From NCBI GenBank assembly GCA_016584495.1, contig WAID01000006.1, positions 1,178,001-1,242,000 on the forward strand: a stretch of DNA of 64,000 bases, read 5' to 3'. The notes beneath the pieces are model-generated. The model searched no databases and was not told the origin of the DNA. It worked only from the letters and a program-made list of their open reading frames with translations. This DNA comes from Celoporthe dispersa. Lineage: Eukaryota; Ascomycota; Sordariomycetes; Diaporthales; Cryphonectriaceae. Shown piece by piece: positions 22,909-35,072 of the stretch (position 1 is the first letter of the stretch; each line of letters starts with the position of its first letter). Position numbers and translations under genes: made by a program.

Positions 22909-24937
22909 TTACTCCCTGATGGTCGTCTCACGGGGAGAGACGACCTCCTCCTTCTTGGCACCGACGCCGGCGAACCACCCGCCGATCCAGCTCTGCCGCT
23001 TGTTCGCCGCGGCCTGGGCCTCGTTGTTCTCCTGCACCAGCCTAAGGGGCCTCGGCTTGTTGCCCGCTGCGAACGTCTGCGTCACCCTCTTCTCGCGGGG
23101 AGGGCTCTGGTTCGGCGTGCTGCTGATCGTGTCCTTGTCGCCGTTGGCCATCGACGAGGAGTCGCCGCTGACGCTCGACGTCTCGCTGCGCATGCTGCCA
23201 GGGGAAGTTGCCCGGCACCGAGGCCGCCGTGGCCCCAGAGGTATTGCGTTCGCGCTGTGGTGTGTTGAAGAAGTCCCGGGACGAACGCAGGGTTGGGGAT
23301 AAAGGGCCGTCCGGGCCCTTGTACATCTGGTTGACGAGCGATGCCGCCCCGGTGAAGTTCTCGCTCATGGGCCTCGTGCGCCGCGTCGACTGCGAGCGCC
23401 CCAGCCCGATCGGAATACTAGGTGCCGTCTCGGGGTTGAAGTGCGCGCTGTTGGCCGCCATCGGCATCACCGACATGGGACGAGGCCTGGGCTTGCCGGG
23501 TGCTGCTGCTGCTGCTGCTGCTGGGCCGGCGGTGGCCATCGACTTGGCGCGCTGCAGGACAGACGACCCCGAGGCCTGCCTCAGCTCGTGAGGCGGAGGT
23601 GGCAGGTCCTTCTCGGTGTTGGGCTTCGCGCTGCTCTCGGTCTGGTCGAGGATGTGCTCAAAGTCCTGGTGCTGCAGGAGGCGCTCGATAATCCTGTTAA
23701 TATATAGCGTCAAAGCCTTGTTCTGGTCCTTCATGGACCGCAGCTCGGTCTCGAGGCGGCGGGCGTGCTCGCTCTGCTCCTGCTCCTCGCCCTCGGCCAC
23801 GTCGTTCAGCTCGTCTGCCAGGCTGGCACCGCCTGTCTTGCCCTCGAGGGCCGCCAGGGCGTCCTCGTTGCTCTGCGCGCCACGCATATAGCTGAAGTCG
23901 TCCTTGCCAAAGTCGCCGTTCAGCGTCTTCTCCTGCAGCAGCAGCTGGTAGCTCTCGTTGTCCTCCATGAGGCGCGCGTTGGCCATGCGGGTCTCCATGA
24001 GCAGCCGCTCCACCTCCTGCAGCCTGCCGCCGCCCTGGTTCTCCGACTCGACGAGCTTGATCTGTGCCTCTGCGAGCTCGAGCCGCAGCGACTCGATGAG
24101 CTTGTCCTTCTGGAGGATGAGTTTGGACTGGTTCCTGGAGTCGCTGCGCTGGAGAGACGCGGGTGGCGCGAAGCTGCCGCCCTCGAGGGATGGTGATGCC
24201 GGATTGGCTACATGCAACGATTGGTTCAGCCGCCTGCCCAGGAAGTTGGACGCTTGATCCGGGGAGGGTGCCATGGGCGACGACAACGTACCTGCCCTCG
24301 ACGGCCTGGGCTGCTCGTCCTCGCCGGCCATCTTCTGCTGGTTCAGGGAGTCCTTCAGGCGCGCGATGACCATCTGCAGCTCCTCCTCCCTGTTGGCCAT
24401 GTCTTCCTTCTCCTTGACCATGGCGGAACGCTCCGCCTCGTAGATGGCCTCCATCTCCCTGATCTTGCGGGTGGCCTCCCTCTTCTCGTTCTGCAGGGCC
24501 TCGGACTGCTCCTCGAGCTCGTGGCACTTCTCCTCGTACTTGACCTGCTCCTTTGTGACCTCGTCGAACCGGGCCTGGAGCACCTCGGCCTGTTTCCTGT
24601 ACTCCTCGGACGAGATCTCGGCCTTGCCCAGGCGGTCCTTCAGGTCATCGAGCATGGCGAGCTTCTCGGCGCGGGCGGCCTCCTCCTCCTCCACGGACGA
24701 GCCGCTGGTGCTGGGGACCAGCGACTCCCTCCTCTGTCCCGCGGTCGCCCGGGCAGACACAGGCGTGCTCGTGCGGAACGAGCGTGTCCTGGCGTGGTTC
24801 CCGGCGGGGCGCTCAGCGAGGCTGCCGTTCGGCGTGGAGGACCGAGGGGTGGCTCTCGACGGGGTGGACATGGACGAGGACGTCGGGTTGGGGTCCCGAC
24901 CCGCGATGGGTGTCTTCTTGGCCGCGATTGTTGACAT
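22909..24937 (-). CDS. Coiled-coil protein of unknown function, conserved in fungi
   Basis: The ATG at 24937 starts a Ser/Thr/Pro/Arg-rich head (about 75 residues). A long coiled coil then runs from about residue 85 to 210 (EEEEAARAEKLAMLDDLKDR onward), with more heptad segments near 270-340. The strongest block is DQNKALTLYINRIIERLLQH followed by DFEHIL, which looks like a conserved signature. The C-terminal third is disordered, with a poly-Ala tract from a CTG repeat at 23501-23521, a basic RSQSTRRTRPMSE patch and a final KRQSWIGGWFAG element. One extra base in the G4 run at 23201-23204 breaks the frame; three restores NFPGSMRSETSSVSGDSSS and the stop at 22909. I recall relatives labelled M-protein-repeat proteins, a name without functional content. 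A scaffold or cytoskeletal role is only inference. Confidence 0.75.
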
Positions 24938-27730
24938 GGTCGAGCGAGTGATGGTTTCAAGGGGAGGGCATCAATAGGAAGGCGGTTTCGCTCGTCGGAC
25001 GGGCTGAGAGAGAGGAAGAACGCAGCCGAAAGACGGTCAGAAAACGCGCTATCGCGAGGTGGTTTATAAACAGACCGAGTCGGTAAATGGCGTGTGGGCA
25101 AGATGCGGTGAGGGGGATCCAGTGGTACCGGATCCTGAACAGAGCGTTGTCAAGTGGATCTCTGGCCGGTATCCAGTGTGTCCAGAGTCAATATTTGCAG
25201 GCCAAGCCCAAGGGAAAGCCGTGACCACACACAGACGCGGGAAGGATTGTTGAATGGGGTTCGACCTGGGGTTATGCGACTAGCGAAGCGGCAAGTGCCT
25301 ACGCCTGACCTGACGACGTTTTGCCCTGACCAGAGAGACCGCCTCGACTGACTGGGCGGACTGGAATGAGGTGCGCCCCTAGCAACCAGGGCGTCTGGCC
25401 TCCAAGGTCTTGGATGCGTGTTGTGTGTTTATTCTTAGCAGCAGCAAGGTGGCGTAGCCGGTCGTGTGCTGCTGAGCTGCGCGTATGTGCTATGTAGTAG
25501 TGTGGTAGGGTAGTAAGTGCAGGAAGTGCGGCGCAGAGCCGATTTTTAGACTCGAGGTGCGCTCTCAGCAAAAACACAAAGACGAGAAGAGAACAAAAAG
25601 ACGGCAGTGGATCAATCACAGCCCAGCAGCCCATCACACCGCGAGAGCAGGGGCCGGCATGCTGGCATGTAACATCCGCACCGAGGCAACCCATTGATAA
25701 AATTGTTAGCGCGTTAAGCCGCCGCAGCTAAGGCAGCCAGGCCTGTCTAACAAAAGCGGATCTCAGCGGTAGGTACTCTCTCGAGTACAGTACGTACCCT
25801 CTCTCACTGCCCAGCAACGGTCACTCGCCCACAGTGAGGACAGACAGCCTGCGTTGCGCCCGCGAGGTTCGCCCCCTTTTCTTCCCTCGCTTCCCCTCTC
25901 TCCCTCTCTCTCTCTTCCGCCACAATTGATATTACGTAGTACTGATAGGCACTTGTCGTCGAGAGAAAACCCGTTAGCCCGCTGCATAAGGCTGACGAAA
26001 GCTTGCAAATAAAATAGTGTATACCGAAGAAGAAGAAGAACGGTCCTGCCGGGCTGGTTTGTCCCTACAATGAATGGTACGTACTTGTCGCAGTGCTTTT
26101 GTCGTTCGAGGCCCGCTGCTAGCGATGACTTGCAGCGCTGTCCTGCATTTCTGATTCAGTAGATTTGATACGTCCACAGGCCCCCGAGGCCGAAACACTG
26201 TGATCTGGTCCTCTCACTAGTCCAGCAGAGGATATGAAAATGTCCAATAAGCGAATCCCAGGCTGCAGTTACAGAATCTTGTTGTCGTCACAAGAAATCC
26301 AGGCTCGACACTGCAGCCTATCCAGGACTCCAGATGAAGCGAATCAGCAATGTCTCGATGAAACACCAGCCCCCCCGTCCATGAGCAGGATCCCGGTCGC
26401 AATTCACTCCATGCTATATCTCCCAAGGTACCAGCCAGTGCCTGGCCGTCCCAGCCTCTGCCAGTCCTCTGCTATGCTTTGAATGCGTGGGCTTTCGTAT
26501 GCACGCGTCTGTCTGGGCAGACAAAGCTCGGCAGTGCGACTGTCCACACAGAGTCTCTGCGTGCATTGCCAGGGCCGGAGATTTGGACCGGGGTAACTGG
26601 TCAATGGCCCTCCTCTTGATTTGTTGCCTCATCTAGATGTTTATGCCGCATGAGAAGCGAACGGGCAGGGCGTAGATCTTGCCAGTCCCGGTGCTGTAGT
26701 CACTGGCGGAAAGGGATAGACGACCCTTCTGCCCCACTGAAAGAGAGCCATTGAGAGGTGAGGTGGATGATCCATCCCATCCCTTCAGTACAGAAGACTT
26801 TCGGTTGCTCCGGGTGCGGATGCGCGTGGCCGGACATAAGAGATGGGAAAGACCATCTGTGTCGCTCCAGCGCGAGGATTCCCGCCCAGGCTGAACGATG
26901 TTCCTTCCGAGTCTGTGGACGCTCGGATTCTCCCGTGGGCCGTGTGATCACTGGGGTTCCCGAGGCTGTCGCGATCTATCCGTGGTTCGCAGATCCTAGC
27001 AAGGGGTGAAGATGGCTGCCAGAGAACCGCTGGCTATACACAGCGCTAGTCCAATGCGCATGGAGCGAGACTGGTGCTGGGCTTGAAGGCTTAGAGATGG
27101 CATCTATGCAATACCTCTGAGTTAGGAATGACTTTGTTCAAGGAGCCCACCCAATGGAGGCTGAGGAAGGGTATACACTGCTAGGATCTCCCTCGTCCAG
27201 GACTACGGTACGTTTCTCTTCATTGCAGCGAGTGAGGCCCTATCTGGGGTTGTAAGGACTGTAGGCAAGGTTGAACAGCACGGGAGGTAGAGGCATGGTG
27301 AGAAGCCGTAAAGATTCGACTTGAAAATTTGGTCATTCAATTTTCATGGCCGAGTCTTGATATTTACGCTATGTCGGAGATGGGCGCACAAGACTAGTCC
27401 TCTGCTTGGGGGGACGAGAAAGGAAGCAAAGAGGCGTTCACGTCTACACAGCCGCAAAGAATGTGCTCGGTCAAGTCGGCGACGCGGCCAGATGGATTGG
27501 AGTGGGCGAAGCGTATCTCATGATGCTACCTGAAGGCCATCCTGAAGACTATGCACCCCTTTCTTGTGGTTGTCATCCAACAACCTGGGTATCATTCTCC
27601 CCTGTAAGACTTTTGTTGTTCCCAAACCATATGCCATCCACGCTTTTGGTGCATCATTGCCTTCGTGAACCGAACCGAAACGCCGGGCCAACACACCCCA
27701 GACACGCTTGGCAGTCGTAAGAAAAAAAAT
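24938..27730. other. Intergenic
   Basis: About 2.8 kb between the 5' end of the coiled-coil gene and the 3' end of RPL30. It contains a short CT-rich microsatellite near 25885-25915 and scattered short frames on both strands with no recognisable protein. Nothing else seen. Confidence 0.45.
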
Positions 27731-28328
27731 TTACGACGCCTGCTCGCTGAGGATATCGGAGTCACCAGCGTCGAGGACGGCCATGGTGGAGCAGCGGAAG
27801 AGCTTTCCGCAGGCAGTGCCGAGCTCAATCTGAGGTGGGAGGAAAAAAGGGTCAAGTCAGCTCAAACTGTTACCCTCCAGAGAAAACAGGTCTCTCCTTC
27901 TCGGGGTTAGAGGAGGCCGTGCGCGCATGGCGAAGGCGATGCTGCCAGCCTCCTCCGAAGAAAAGATCGGATGTCTGTCGAGATGTAGAATGTGTATGCA
28001 CTCACGTTGGTGCCGCCGTAGTGGTGGACGGGAGCCTTGGACAGCATGGAGTAGTACTCCAGCTCGGACTTGCGGAGAGGGGGGGTGTTGCCGGAGATCA
28101 GGACCAGCTTGGCCTTGCCAGAGCGGAGGGCTGTACCAATCGAACATTAACATTCAAAATCTTCACGACATTGGGGATCTTCGGCAGTTGCTTGAGGGAG
28201 AGCGAGAGAGAAAAAAACTTACCCTTGAGGGTGGACTTGTAACCCAGAGTGACCTTACCCGACTTCATCACAAGGGCGAGACGGGAGTTGAGGGTGTCAC
28301 CGGTCTTGGTCTTCTTCTTGGGAGCCAT
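27731..28328 (-). CDS. RPL30: 60S ribosomal protein L30 (eL30)
   Basis: Structural protein of the large cytosolic ribosomal subunit. Three exons: 28328-28223 (MAPKKKTKTGDTLNSRLALVM and onward), 28130-28006 and 27829-27731. Introns: 28131-28222 (GTAAGT...ACAG, phase 1) and 27830-28005 (GTGAGT...TCAG, phase 0). The spliced product has the family landmarks KSGKVTLGYKSTLK, LVLISGNTPPLRKSELEYYSML, HHYGGTN and ELGTACGKLFRCSTMAVLD, ending DAGDSDILSEQAS, the expected size of about 109 residues. No frame breaks. It is transcribed divergently from RPL10, with 404 bp between start codons. Confidence 0.97.
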
Positions 28329-28732
28329 CTTGACTGATTTGCGACGAAGATGAATGGGGATAAGGTTGGTGGTTGTTGGGTTGTCGAAGAAGAGGAGGGA
28401 TCAGAGTGAGAAGATTTGGAAATAGTAAAATTCGAGTAGCTTGAACTTTTCGGCAGGTGCAGTTGCATTATGTAAGCCAGGCTATTAAGCCATCCTGGGG
28501 CAGCCCGCATCACGTGCTGTGGGTGCGCACGGGCCATTTTCACCAGTTCTGCGGACTACGGACCAACCTCGCACTACGCCACTGCTGACTGATGGGACAC
28601 TCGTTTTGCCGTCGGGACTGATTTCAAAGCAGGGTCAGTAAAAAAGAGCGACAACCGCCTTTCCTCCTCCTCAACCTCCAGCAACGACATCACCAACGAC
28701 ACCCTTCTCGCGACCCCCACCAATCAGTCAAA
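28329..28732. promoter_or_regulatory. Divergent promoter shared by RPL30 and RPL10
   Basis: The 404-bp gap between two ribosomal protein start codons. Before the RPL10 ATG lies a pyrimidine-rich stretch (CGCCTTTCCTCCTCCTC near 28657) typical of ribosomal-protein transcription starts; the RPL30 side has the equivalent CT-rich tract on its own strand. The shared location suggests co-regulation, which is inference. Confidence 0.7.
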
Positions 28733-29778
28733 ATGGCGCGTCGTCCAGCTCGTTGCTACCGCTACTGCAAGAACAAGGTAAGCGACATCCACGGAACATT
28801 GCTGCACGATGGAAACCCGATGGGAAACGAGTCGATCTCGAAAAGTCTGCAAACACGATGGCATCAACGTATCGGAACGACTGTGACATCATAACGACGG
28901 TCATTTTCTTTGACGTCGTTACTGCTGCAGTGATGGGATGGACCTACGTTTGCAGACCAGAGAGGCTCGGTCTTGACGATGGGGAAGGGGGCCCTCACGA
29001 CGATGAGCTTTCTTCCTCATGTGAAAAGAGAGATATAGAGAGAGAGAGGGGAAAGAGAGACTGCTAACACCTTTTTTCCCCCCCTCAACAGCCCTACCCC
29101 AAGTCCCGGTTCAACCGTGGTGTACCCGACCCCAAGATTCGCATCTTCGATCTGGGCCGCAAGCGTGCGACTGTCGACGACTTCCCTCTCTGCATCCACC
29201 TTGTTTCCAATGAGTACGAGCAGCTGAGCTCTGAGGCCCTCGAGGCCGCCCGTATCTGCGCCAACAAGTACCTGGTCAAGACCGCCGGAAAGGAAGGTTT
29301 CCACCTGCGTGTCCGCGCCCACCCGTTCCACGTGGTTCGCATCAACAAGATGTTGTCCTGCGCTGGTGCCGATAGACTGCAGACCGGTATGCGTGGTGCC
29401 TGGGGCAAGCCCAACGGCACTGTCGCCCGTGTCAACATCGGTCAGATCATCATGAGCGTCCGCACTCGTGACTCTAGTATGTCCAGACCGTCCTCGCAGA
29501 GCAGATCCGTCCAGCAGAACAGAACACGAGCTGACATGTACTCATCAGACCGTGCCGTCGCCCTCGAGGCTCTACGCCGCTCCCAGTACAAGTTCCCCGG
29601 ACGCCAGAAGATCATCATCTCCAAGAACTGGGGCTTCACTCCCCTCCGCCGCGACGAATACCTGGAGAAGAAGGCTGCCGGCCGCGTCAAGGTCGATGGT
29701 GCCTACGTGCAGTTCCTGGCCAACCACGGTCCCCTCGAGTACAACATGAAGCGCTTCCCTGAGGCTTTCGAGGCTTAA
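28733..29778 (+). CDS. RPL10: 60S ribosomal protein L10 (uL16)
   Basis: Large-subunit protein joining late in 60S maturation and needed for subunit joining. Exons: 28733-28777 (MARRPARCYRYCKNK), 29092-29476 and 29549-29778. Introns: 28778-29091 (314 nt, GTAAGC, GCTAACACC branch, AACAG) and 29477-29548 (GTATGT, CTGAC, ATCAG). Family landmarks: PYPKSRFNRGVPDPKIRI, RVRAHPFHVVRINKMLSCAGADRLQTGM, WGKPNGTVARV and FPGRQKIIISKNWGFTPL. The spliced length is about 219 residues, as expected. No frame breaks. The long first intron right after a short first exon is common in fungal ribosomal protein genes. Confidence 0.98.
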
Positions 29779-32493
29779 GGGGTTCCGGGTGTGCCTTTTC
29801 TTGTTGTGCTTGCATGGGAAAACCGTACTGCATTTGGGACTCGGGCTGGCGTCAACAGGGTTCACTGGGGAGGAAGCCGATAGGGCTGTGTGGTTACATT
29901 AGAGCATCCGCTCCCGATATGCGAGAGCCCCTTAGCTTTACGACACAAACCATGCAATTCGGATTCTGATCTATGAAGTCTGATCTGGTGATTTGTCATG
30001 GACCTGGGCGTCGGCAGCGTGGCAACGGCGTGATGGCGTGCTGAACGAAAGTGGCCTCGAGAGTTGTTGACTCACTGAGCAGTAGACAAGTGCTCATCCA
30101 CTGTCAGGTATCAAACACCAAGACCTGGATAGTAATCAAGCTGGGTGTCTCTTCCCGAGATGCCGACAGGCACCGACCGCAGCCCGAACAAATTTCCACA
30201 TCAGAAAGCTTAAGCACGCTCGTATAGTCATCTACGGTAAGTCCTAGCGTGTCGTGTGACGGTGGCATACTCCTCCGGCCTGCCTTGTATACAGAAACTG
30301 AGACCAGTATTGGGTTGATGCGAGTCTGCGGCTAATCCCTTCAAGCATGTCAACCAAGACCAAGTGGACGATGCATGTGCACGTGGACAAGAAAAAAGGC
30401 CATGGTGTTTCCCTCCGGGGTTCCCGGCCTCTCTCTCTCTCTTCTTTTTTCAATTTTTTCTTTTTCGTCTCCTGCATCCGACGGCATCCACCCTGGCCAT
30501 GTCGCCTTGACATCATAACCATCTCTCCTCACATCAATCGTGAAAAGTCTGCAGACCGGGAATTCCTCTCTCTGCATGCCACGATTAGGGTGCACTAGCT
30601 AGATACGACTCAGGGATCCTCTAGTCTGGGCTCAAGCGACACCAGCAGGCGATGAGCACGACATGCGAGGTGGGGGTTCACCTCGAGAGCTGGAGATGCC
30701 TCGCCGTGGACAGAGCGAGGCTTCGGGATGACGCGAAAAAATGTGGATCTCAGCTGCAGCGGCTATCTTATCATGTCACCAAGAGAAAGGGTCCCTTATT
30801 TCGCGATAAGGGGGCGCATTCGCATCAGTAGGTACTTGGTAGGTAGGGTGGGCTGTTGGAGCAGCCTATGGGAGGCGTATGGAGTGATGGAAGATAGCAA
30901 AGGATAGATCATTTCTTTGCTGTCAACATGCCACAACAACTTCGGGTCTCCCGCGTCTGTGCTGATGAGAGATGGGGGCGGCAGGGGCTGATGGGCTGCA
31001 AGTAAAGATAGACGGTCAAGGCGGGCGGAAGCAAGAGGGGGGGAGGGCGTGATAGGGGGATGCGTGCCACGGGCTGATCAGCTGCAGGTGTGTACTGAAG
31101 GGGGAATAGCAATGTGCGTCACTCTTTTTGGTATGAAACATTGGACCAGACAGAAGCTGGGCGGCTGGCTTGGTTGGTACTTGGTACCTACCGCTCTTGT
31201 CTTGGAGGGGTAGGTACTGTACCGTTCCGCTATCGCCCGTCCACCTTTGCTGTACTAAATGGTACATCATCACATCACCACTTGACTTGTGCAGCCCACC
31301 CAACCACCAGGTGCGCTTTCCCACCTCAGCATCAGCCTGAAGTGTGTTCCATCCCGCCTTCTCCTGGACTCTTCTCGACAGCACCCCCGTCTCTTCCCTA
31401 CCCGAGCATCTGCAGCCCTCAGGTGCCCTGCCCATTCCCATCTTGTCTCTGGACCTGAGGTCCCTGACCTGATCCCGGCCCGACCTGGCGCATGCAGCTG
31501 ATTGTTGGGAGGAGGCGTTTTGGTCCACGAGTCTTTTGCCATCCCCTCCATTCCCATCAGTTCTCCTTGCGCCTTGGCTCGTCACCCTTGTAATCATCCT
31601 TCAACGTACTTGTTGTATGATTACTATCTTACGTTGCTTTTTCTTGTTGCTCCCGCTCATCTGCACGGCGCTGCTGACTAGGAACGAGCGAGAGAGAGCG
31701 AGCCTTCTCATTTCCCAAAAGCAGCCCTTGGACAGGCCTGGTCTTTGGGATCTCCTCGATCGCCTCCTGCTCCATCTTTCCGAACTATTACCAAATATAC
31801 TCCTCCCAGGCCATGTAACTAATTACTCGTGCACCCTGGAGCCACCCGACGACGACACGACACGTCTCGTCTCATTACTGCCGCCCTTTCTACTACATAC
31901 GTCCGTACACACCCGACTCGAGACCTTGGCTCGCCCAACAACGTCTTACCTCACACCACCGTCAGTCATCTTGAGGGTGGGACTCGGTCGACTCGAACAG
32001 ACGGCCGCCACCTCCTGAGAGCTGTTATTGACTCAGACAGAGAGATCGCCGCCGTGGCACACAAAGACTGGTTCGACCTGCAGGGGTGCTCACTGGTGGA
32101 CGATATCTGTCGTACATGGCAGCATGCCATCACACCAGACTTAGAAAGATCGCCGTGCTACGCCCTACTACACGACCACGACCACTTCCCCGCCTGCTTT
32201 ACACAACCCCTCTCCCCTTTCTGTCGCCGATACACAACCCTCCGACACAAACTGGTTACGAAGATCGTGGCCTCTGCTGTCTTTTCTTCCCTCTTTGCGG
32301 CGCTGCACCAGACAGCCTCTCTTCTCTCCTGCAGCACAGCCAGTCGCCTCCTCATCTCCTCGCAGAGCGGTGCATTGCGCCTTGTCCACATCCGGCGACC
32401 CCTCCACCTCCACCCCTCGATTCAAAACAGCTGCATCTCCTCCGCGCACCTTCGTTCGCCTCACCCAGCTTCTCTTCCGTCCAAGCCCCCGGG
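29779..32493. other. Intergenic and long 5' leader
   Basis: No supported gene. The right half (about 31.5-32.5 kb) is C/T-rich and probably holds the promoter and 5' untranslated region of the gene starting at 32494; the frame there is open from about 32086, but that part reads as low-complexity Pro/Ser/Leu and is taken as leader. Confidence 0.45.
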
Positions 32494-34347
32494 ATGGCGT
32501 TCCAACAACCGACCCGACATGTTTCTCAGCGTGTCATCCGGGTTGACCCGACCTCGTCCGAGCCTGAAGCTCGTGTAGCCGCCCCACCACCGCCTGCGCA
32601 ATCTCACGAGTCGCAGACCTGGGTCCTGTTCTCCCCTGCCACCGATGCCGGAACCTCAACCTCGTACCTCTCCTCTGTCCAAGATGACCAGCCCACACCT
32701 GGACGGTCAAGGATAAGCGATCTCGGGAGCCTCCAGACGATCGCGTACTCCGATAACCTCTATTCTGAGCCTGCGAACTCTGACATCATCGAAGAGGACG
32801 AGGAGGATGCTGCTGCCGCCGAGGACGATGCAGAGCTCGACAGCCTCGACAGCCACCTGCCTGAGTTCAGGCAACAGGGCGGGCCCATGCAGCCGGCGCA
32901 GATATTACCGGGTCATGATGGGCTCGGGAGCTTCAGGCTAGACACACAGGGGCTGTCCACGGACATGCAGGAGCAGATGTTCCAGTTCGAGCGCTACAAT
33001 CCTCGCAGGGTCAAGAGGAGACGAGAGAGCCTGGAGCTGGGACAGCTGGCGCTGGAGTATGAAGAAGCACAGGAGGCCGCGCGCAGGCACCGCATTGAGG
33101 AATGGCGTCTCGAGCAGAGCAGGATCCTGCTGCAGGAGATACAGAAGGAGACGAGGCGGAGGCGGGAGTCCACGGTGTCGGCCCTGACGAACAGCTTGAG
33201 GAGAGGCAGCAGCCAGGTGCCCACAGATCCGGAGGCAGAAGAGGCCACGCTGAGCTCCGCCAGCGTGCCCGCGCCAGACGCCTCGATCGCAGGGACCGAG
33301 TGGCACGACCAGGACGCATCCGAGCTTGCGCTGGACGCGGGCGAGACCGGCGTGTGGTCGCGCATCACAAGAAAGGTCATCCGCGACCTGATGGGAATTG
33401 ATGACAAGCTTCTGTGTGTGCTCTTCGGAGAGGCGCTGCCGGCCGAGCTTGGTCTCGATGCCGACGACCTCTCCTCTACGCCGAAGGCCTCGGCCCCAAT
33501 CTCAGCACTCGGTGGCCCCGAGCCAGACAGTCCCTGGCAGCTGCGCGTCCTCGATCGCATCGCTCGCGAGCTCGGCAGCCTGGTCAACCAGCTGTCCTCG
33601 CATCCCCACCCGGGCGCCTTCTCGACGTACGCGCGCGTACAGCAGCAGCCGCTGCCTTATGCAGGGCTGCCGGTGATCCCTGAGGTTGCGCCCGCAGCTG
33701 CAGCCGCAGCGCCGATGAATGTCGACACGGAGGATACTGCTGACACGAAGAACCGTGCTGCGTCGTTCTCAAATGCTGAGGCGAGCATGTTGCCTGCGGT
33801 GCCACAATTTCAACCCACCCTGCAGACCATTCCTCACACAAGACCGGTCGACATCCCAGGGGCGAGAAACACTGCAGACAGCCCGGCGCCAGGGTCTGGA
33901 CTCGAGGCACCACAGACGCCCGGCACTTTCACCCAGCAGGAGTGGGAACAAGACCTCGACATCAAACTTGTCTTTCGCTACCTCCGCAACCGCTTCACCT
34001 CACGTGCAGCCTCGACCACCCCTTCCCAGTCGTACGCCCCCGTCTCCCCTGACATCGCCGCAGCCCGTGCCGCGGCCCGCGTCCGCCAACACCACCCGCT
34101 GATCCACCAGCGGCGCAAGTCTTTCAAGGTCAGCGGCGGGCCGAGCGTGCCCAGCCAGGTGGTGCATGGCAGCTGTGCGAGCCAGAGCACGCGGCGGTCG
34201 GGCAGGCGGGGGAGCTTGAGCGTCTCCAGCTCGAGACACTCGAGCCGGCACTATTGGGATATCGGTGCCGGTGGTGGCCCGGGCAGCATCGGCACCGGTA
34301 GCCTGATTGCCAGCACTGGGCCGATGGGGAGCTGGGGGGAGGTCTAG
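32494..34347 (+). CDS. Conserved fungal protein of unknown function
   Basis: 617 residues in one exon, start MAFQQPTRHVSQRVIRVDP. The N-terminal third is disordered and has a strongly acidic stretch (IIEEDEEDAAAAEDDAELD). The centre has a predicted long basic/acidic helix (RRVKRRRESLELGQLALEYE to EWRLEQSRILLQEIQKETRRR). A more structured region follows (VWSRITRKVIRDLMGIDDKLL, then SPWQLRVLDRIARELGSLVNQL), and a second folded-looking patch lies near the end (EWEQDLDIKLVFRYLRNRFTS). The frame is open a further 136 codons upstream, but the low-complexity composition argues for the ATG at 32494. No membrane segment or enzyme motif seen. I do not recognise a named family. Confidence 0.75.
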   Translation: MAFQQPTRHVSQRVIRVDPTSSEPEARVAAPPPPAQSHESQTWVLFSPATDAGTSTSYLSSVQDDQPTPGRSRISDLGSLQTIAYSDNLYSEPANSDIIEEDEEDAAAAEDDAELDSLDSHLPEFRQQGGPMQPAQILPGHDGLGSFRLDTQGLSTDMQEQMFQFERYNPRRVKRRRESLELGQLALEYEEAQEAARRHRIEEWRLEQSRILLQEIQKETRRRRESTVSALTNSLRRGSSQVPTDPEAEEATLSSASVPAPDASIAGTEWHDQDASELALDAGETGVWSRITRKVIRDLMGIDDKLLCVLFGEALPAELGLDADDLSSTPKASAPISALGGPEPDSPWQLRVLDRIARELGSLVNQLSSHPHPGAFSTYARVQQQPLPYAGLPVIPEVAPAAAAAAPMNVDTEDTADTKNRAASFSNAEASMLPAVPQFQPTLQTIPHTRPVDIPGARNTADSPAPGSGLEAPQTPGTFTQQEWEQDLDIKLVFRYLRNRFTSRAASTTPSQSYAPVSPDIAAARAAARVRQHHPLIHQRRKSFKVSGGPSVPSQVVHGSCASQSTRRSGRRGSLSVSSSRHSSRHYWDIGAGGGPGSIGTGSLIASTGPMGSWGEV

Positions 34348-35072
34348 GGCCTCTTCTTTCTTCCTGGGCAAGTCATAAAGGTACACACGTATGTTTGTGG
34401 TGATTTGTTGTTCCATGCGTGGTGGTGATATTTTGAGATGTATTTCTTTTTAAACGGCATAAAGACGATATGAGACATACAATAAACATCTTCACTTTAT
34501 TGTTATATCCGGCGTTTTGGGGAAGGGAAACAGGTTGGCTGGTTTACGGTTTAGGATTTCTGCACCACGATATCACATCATATATATATAGCATCTAGCA
34601 CCATCTCAGGATACAGACAATCTCAAGCATTATGGGACCCGTCGATGTTTTGTCTGTTATGGTGAAGCTGTCTGTTCTAAATGCTGTTCTAAACGTCAAG
34701 AGCAGTAAGCTTTGGGTTGTAGCGAATAGATCCTGTTCTTGTCTTGTCATCGATGTGTCTATTTCATGGTAGTGACTTGACCGCTTTAGACTCCTTTTCT
34801 TCTTCGGTCTCTTCTCCTAGGTATCATCATCATCAGCTGCCTTTAAAGCAAATGTCCTCTCGTCCCTCCCATCATGAGGCTTTTTGTCTTGAACCTGAAC
34901 GCCTGCGTGCCTAGATGCCATGACGCCGAAATCTTGAAGTGATGAAGCTCCTCCCCCTCCCCCTTTCCTCTTGCCACTCCTTTGCGGCAACCCATGGTGC
35001 CCAGCTGGATAGCTATAGACCCACTGGCTCTTCCGCTCCCACATCAAAGTCCGCCCTTCCCGCCACCTTGGC
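34348..35072. other. Intergenic, convergent 3' ends
   Basis: AT-richer stretch with an AATAAA-like signal (ACAATAAACATC near 34480). No supported gene. Confidence 0.5.

Noticed and set aside
23496..23525. CTG repeat as an expansion-type microsatellite
   Set aside because: It encodes a poly-Ala tract inside the coiled-coil gene; ordinary for a disordered region.
32086..32493. N-terminal extension of the unknown protein
   Set aside because: Open but low-complexity Pro/Ser/Leu with no conserved features; the ATG at 32494 starts the protein-like region.
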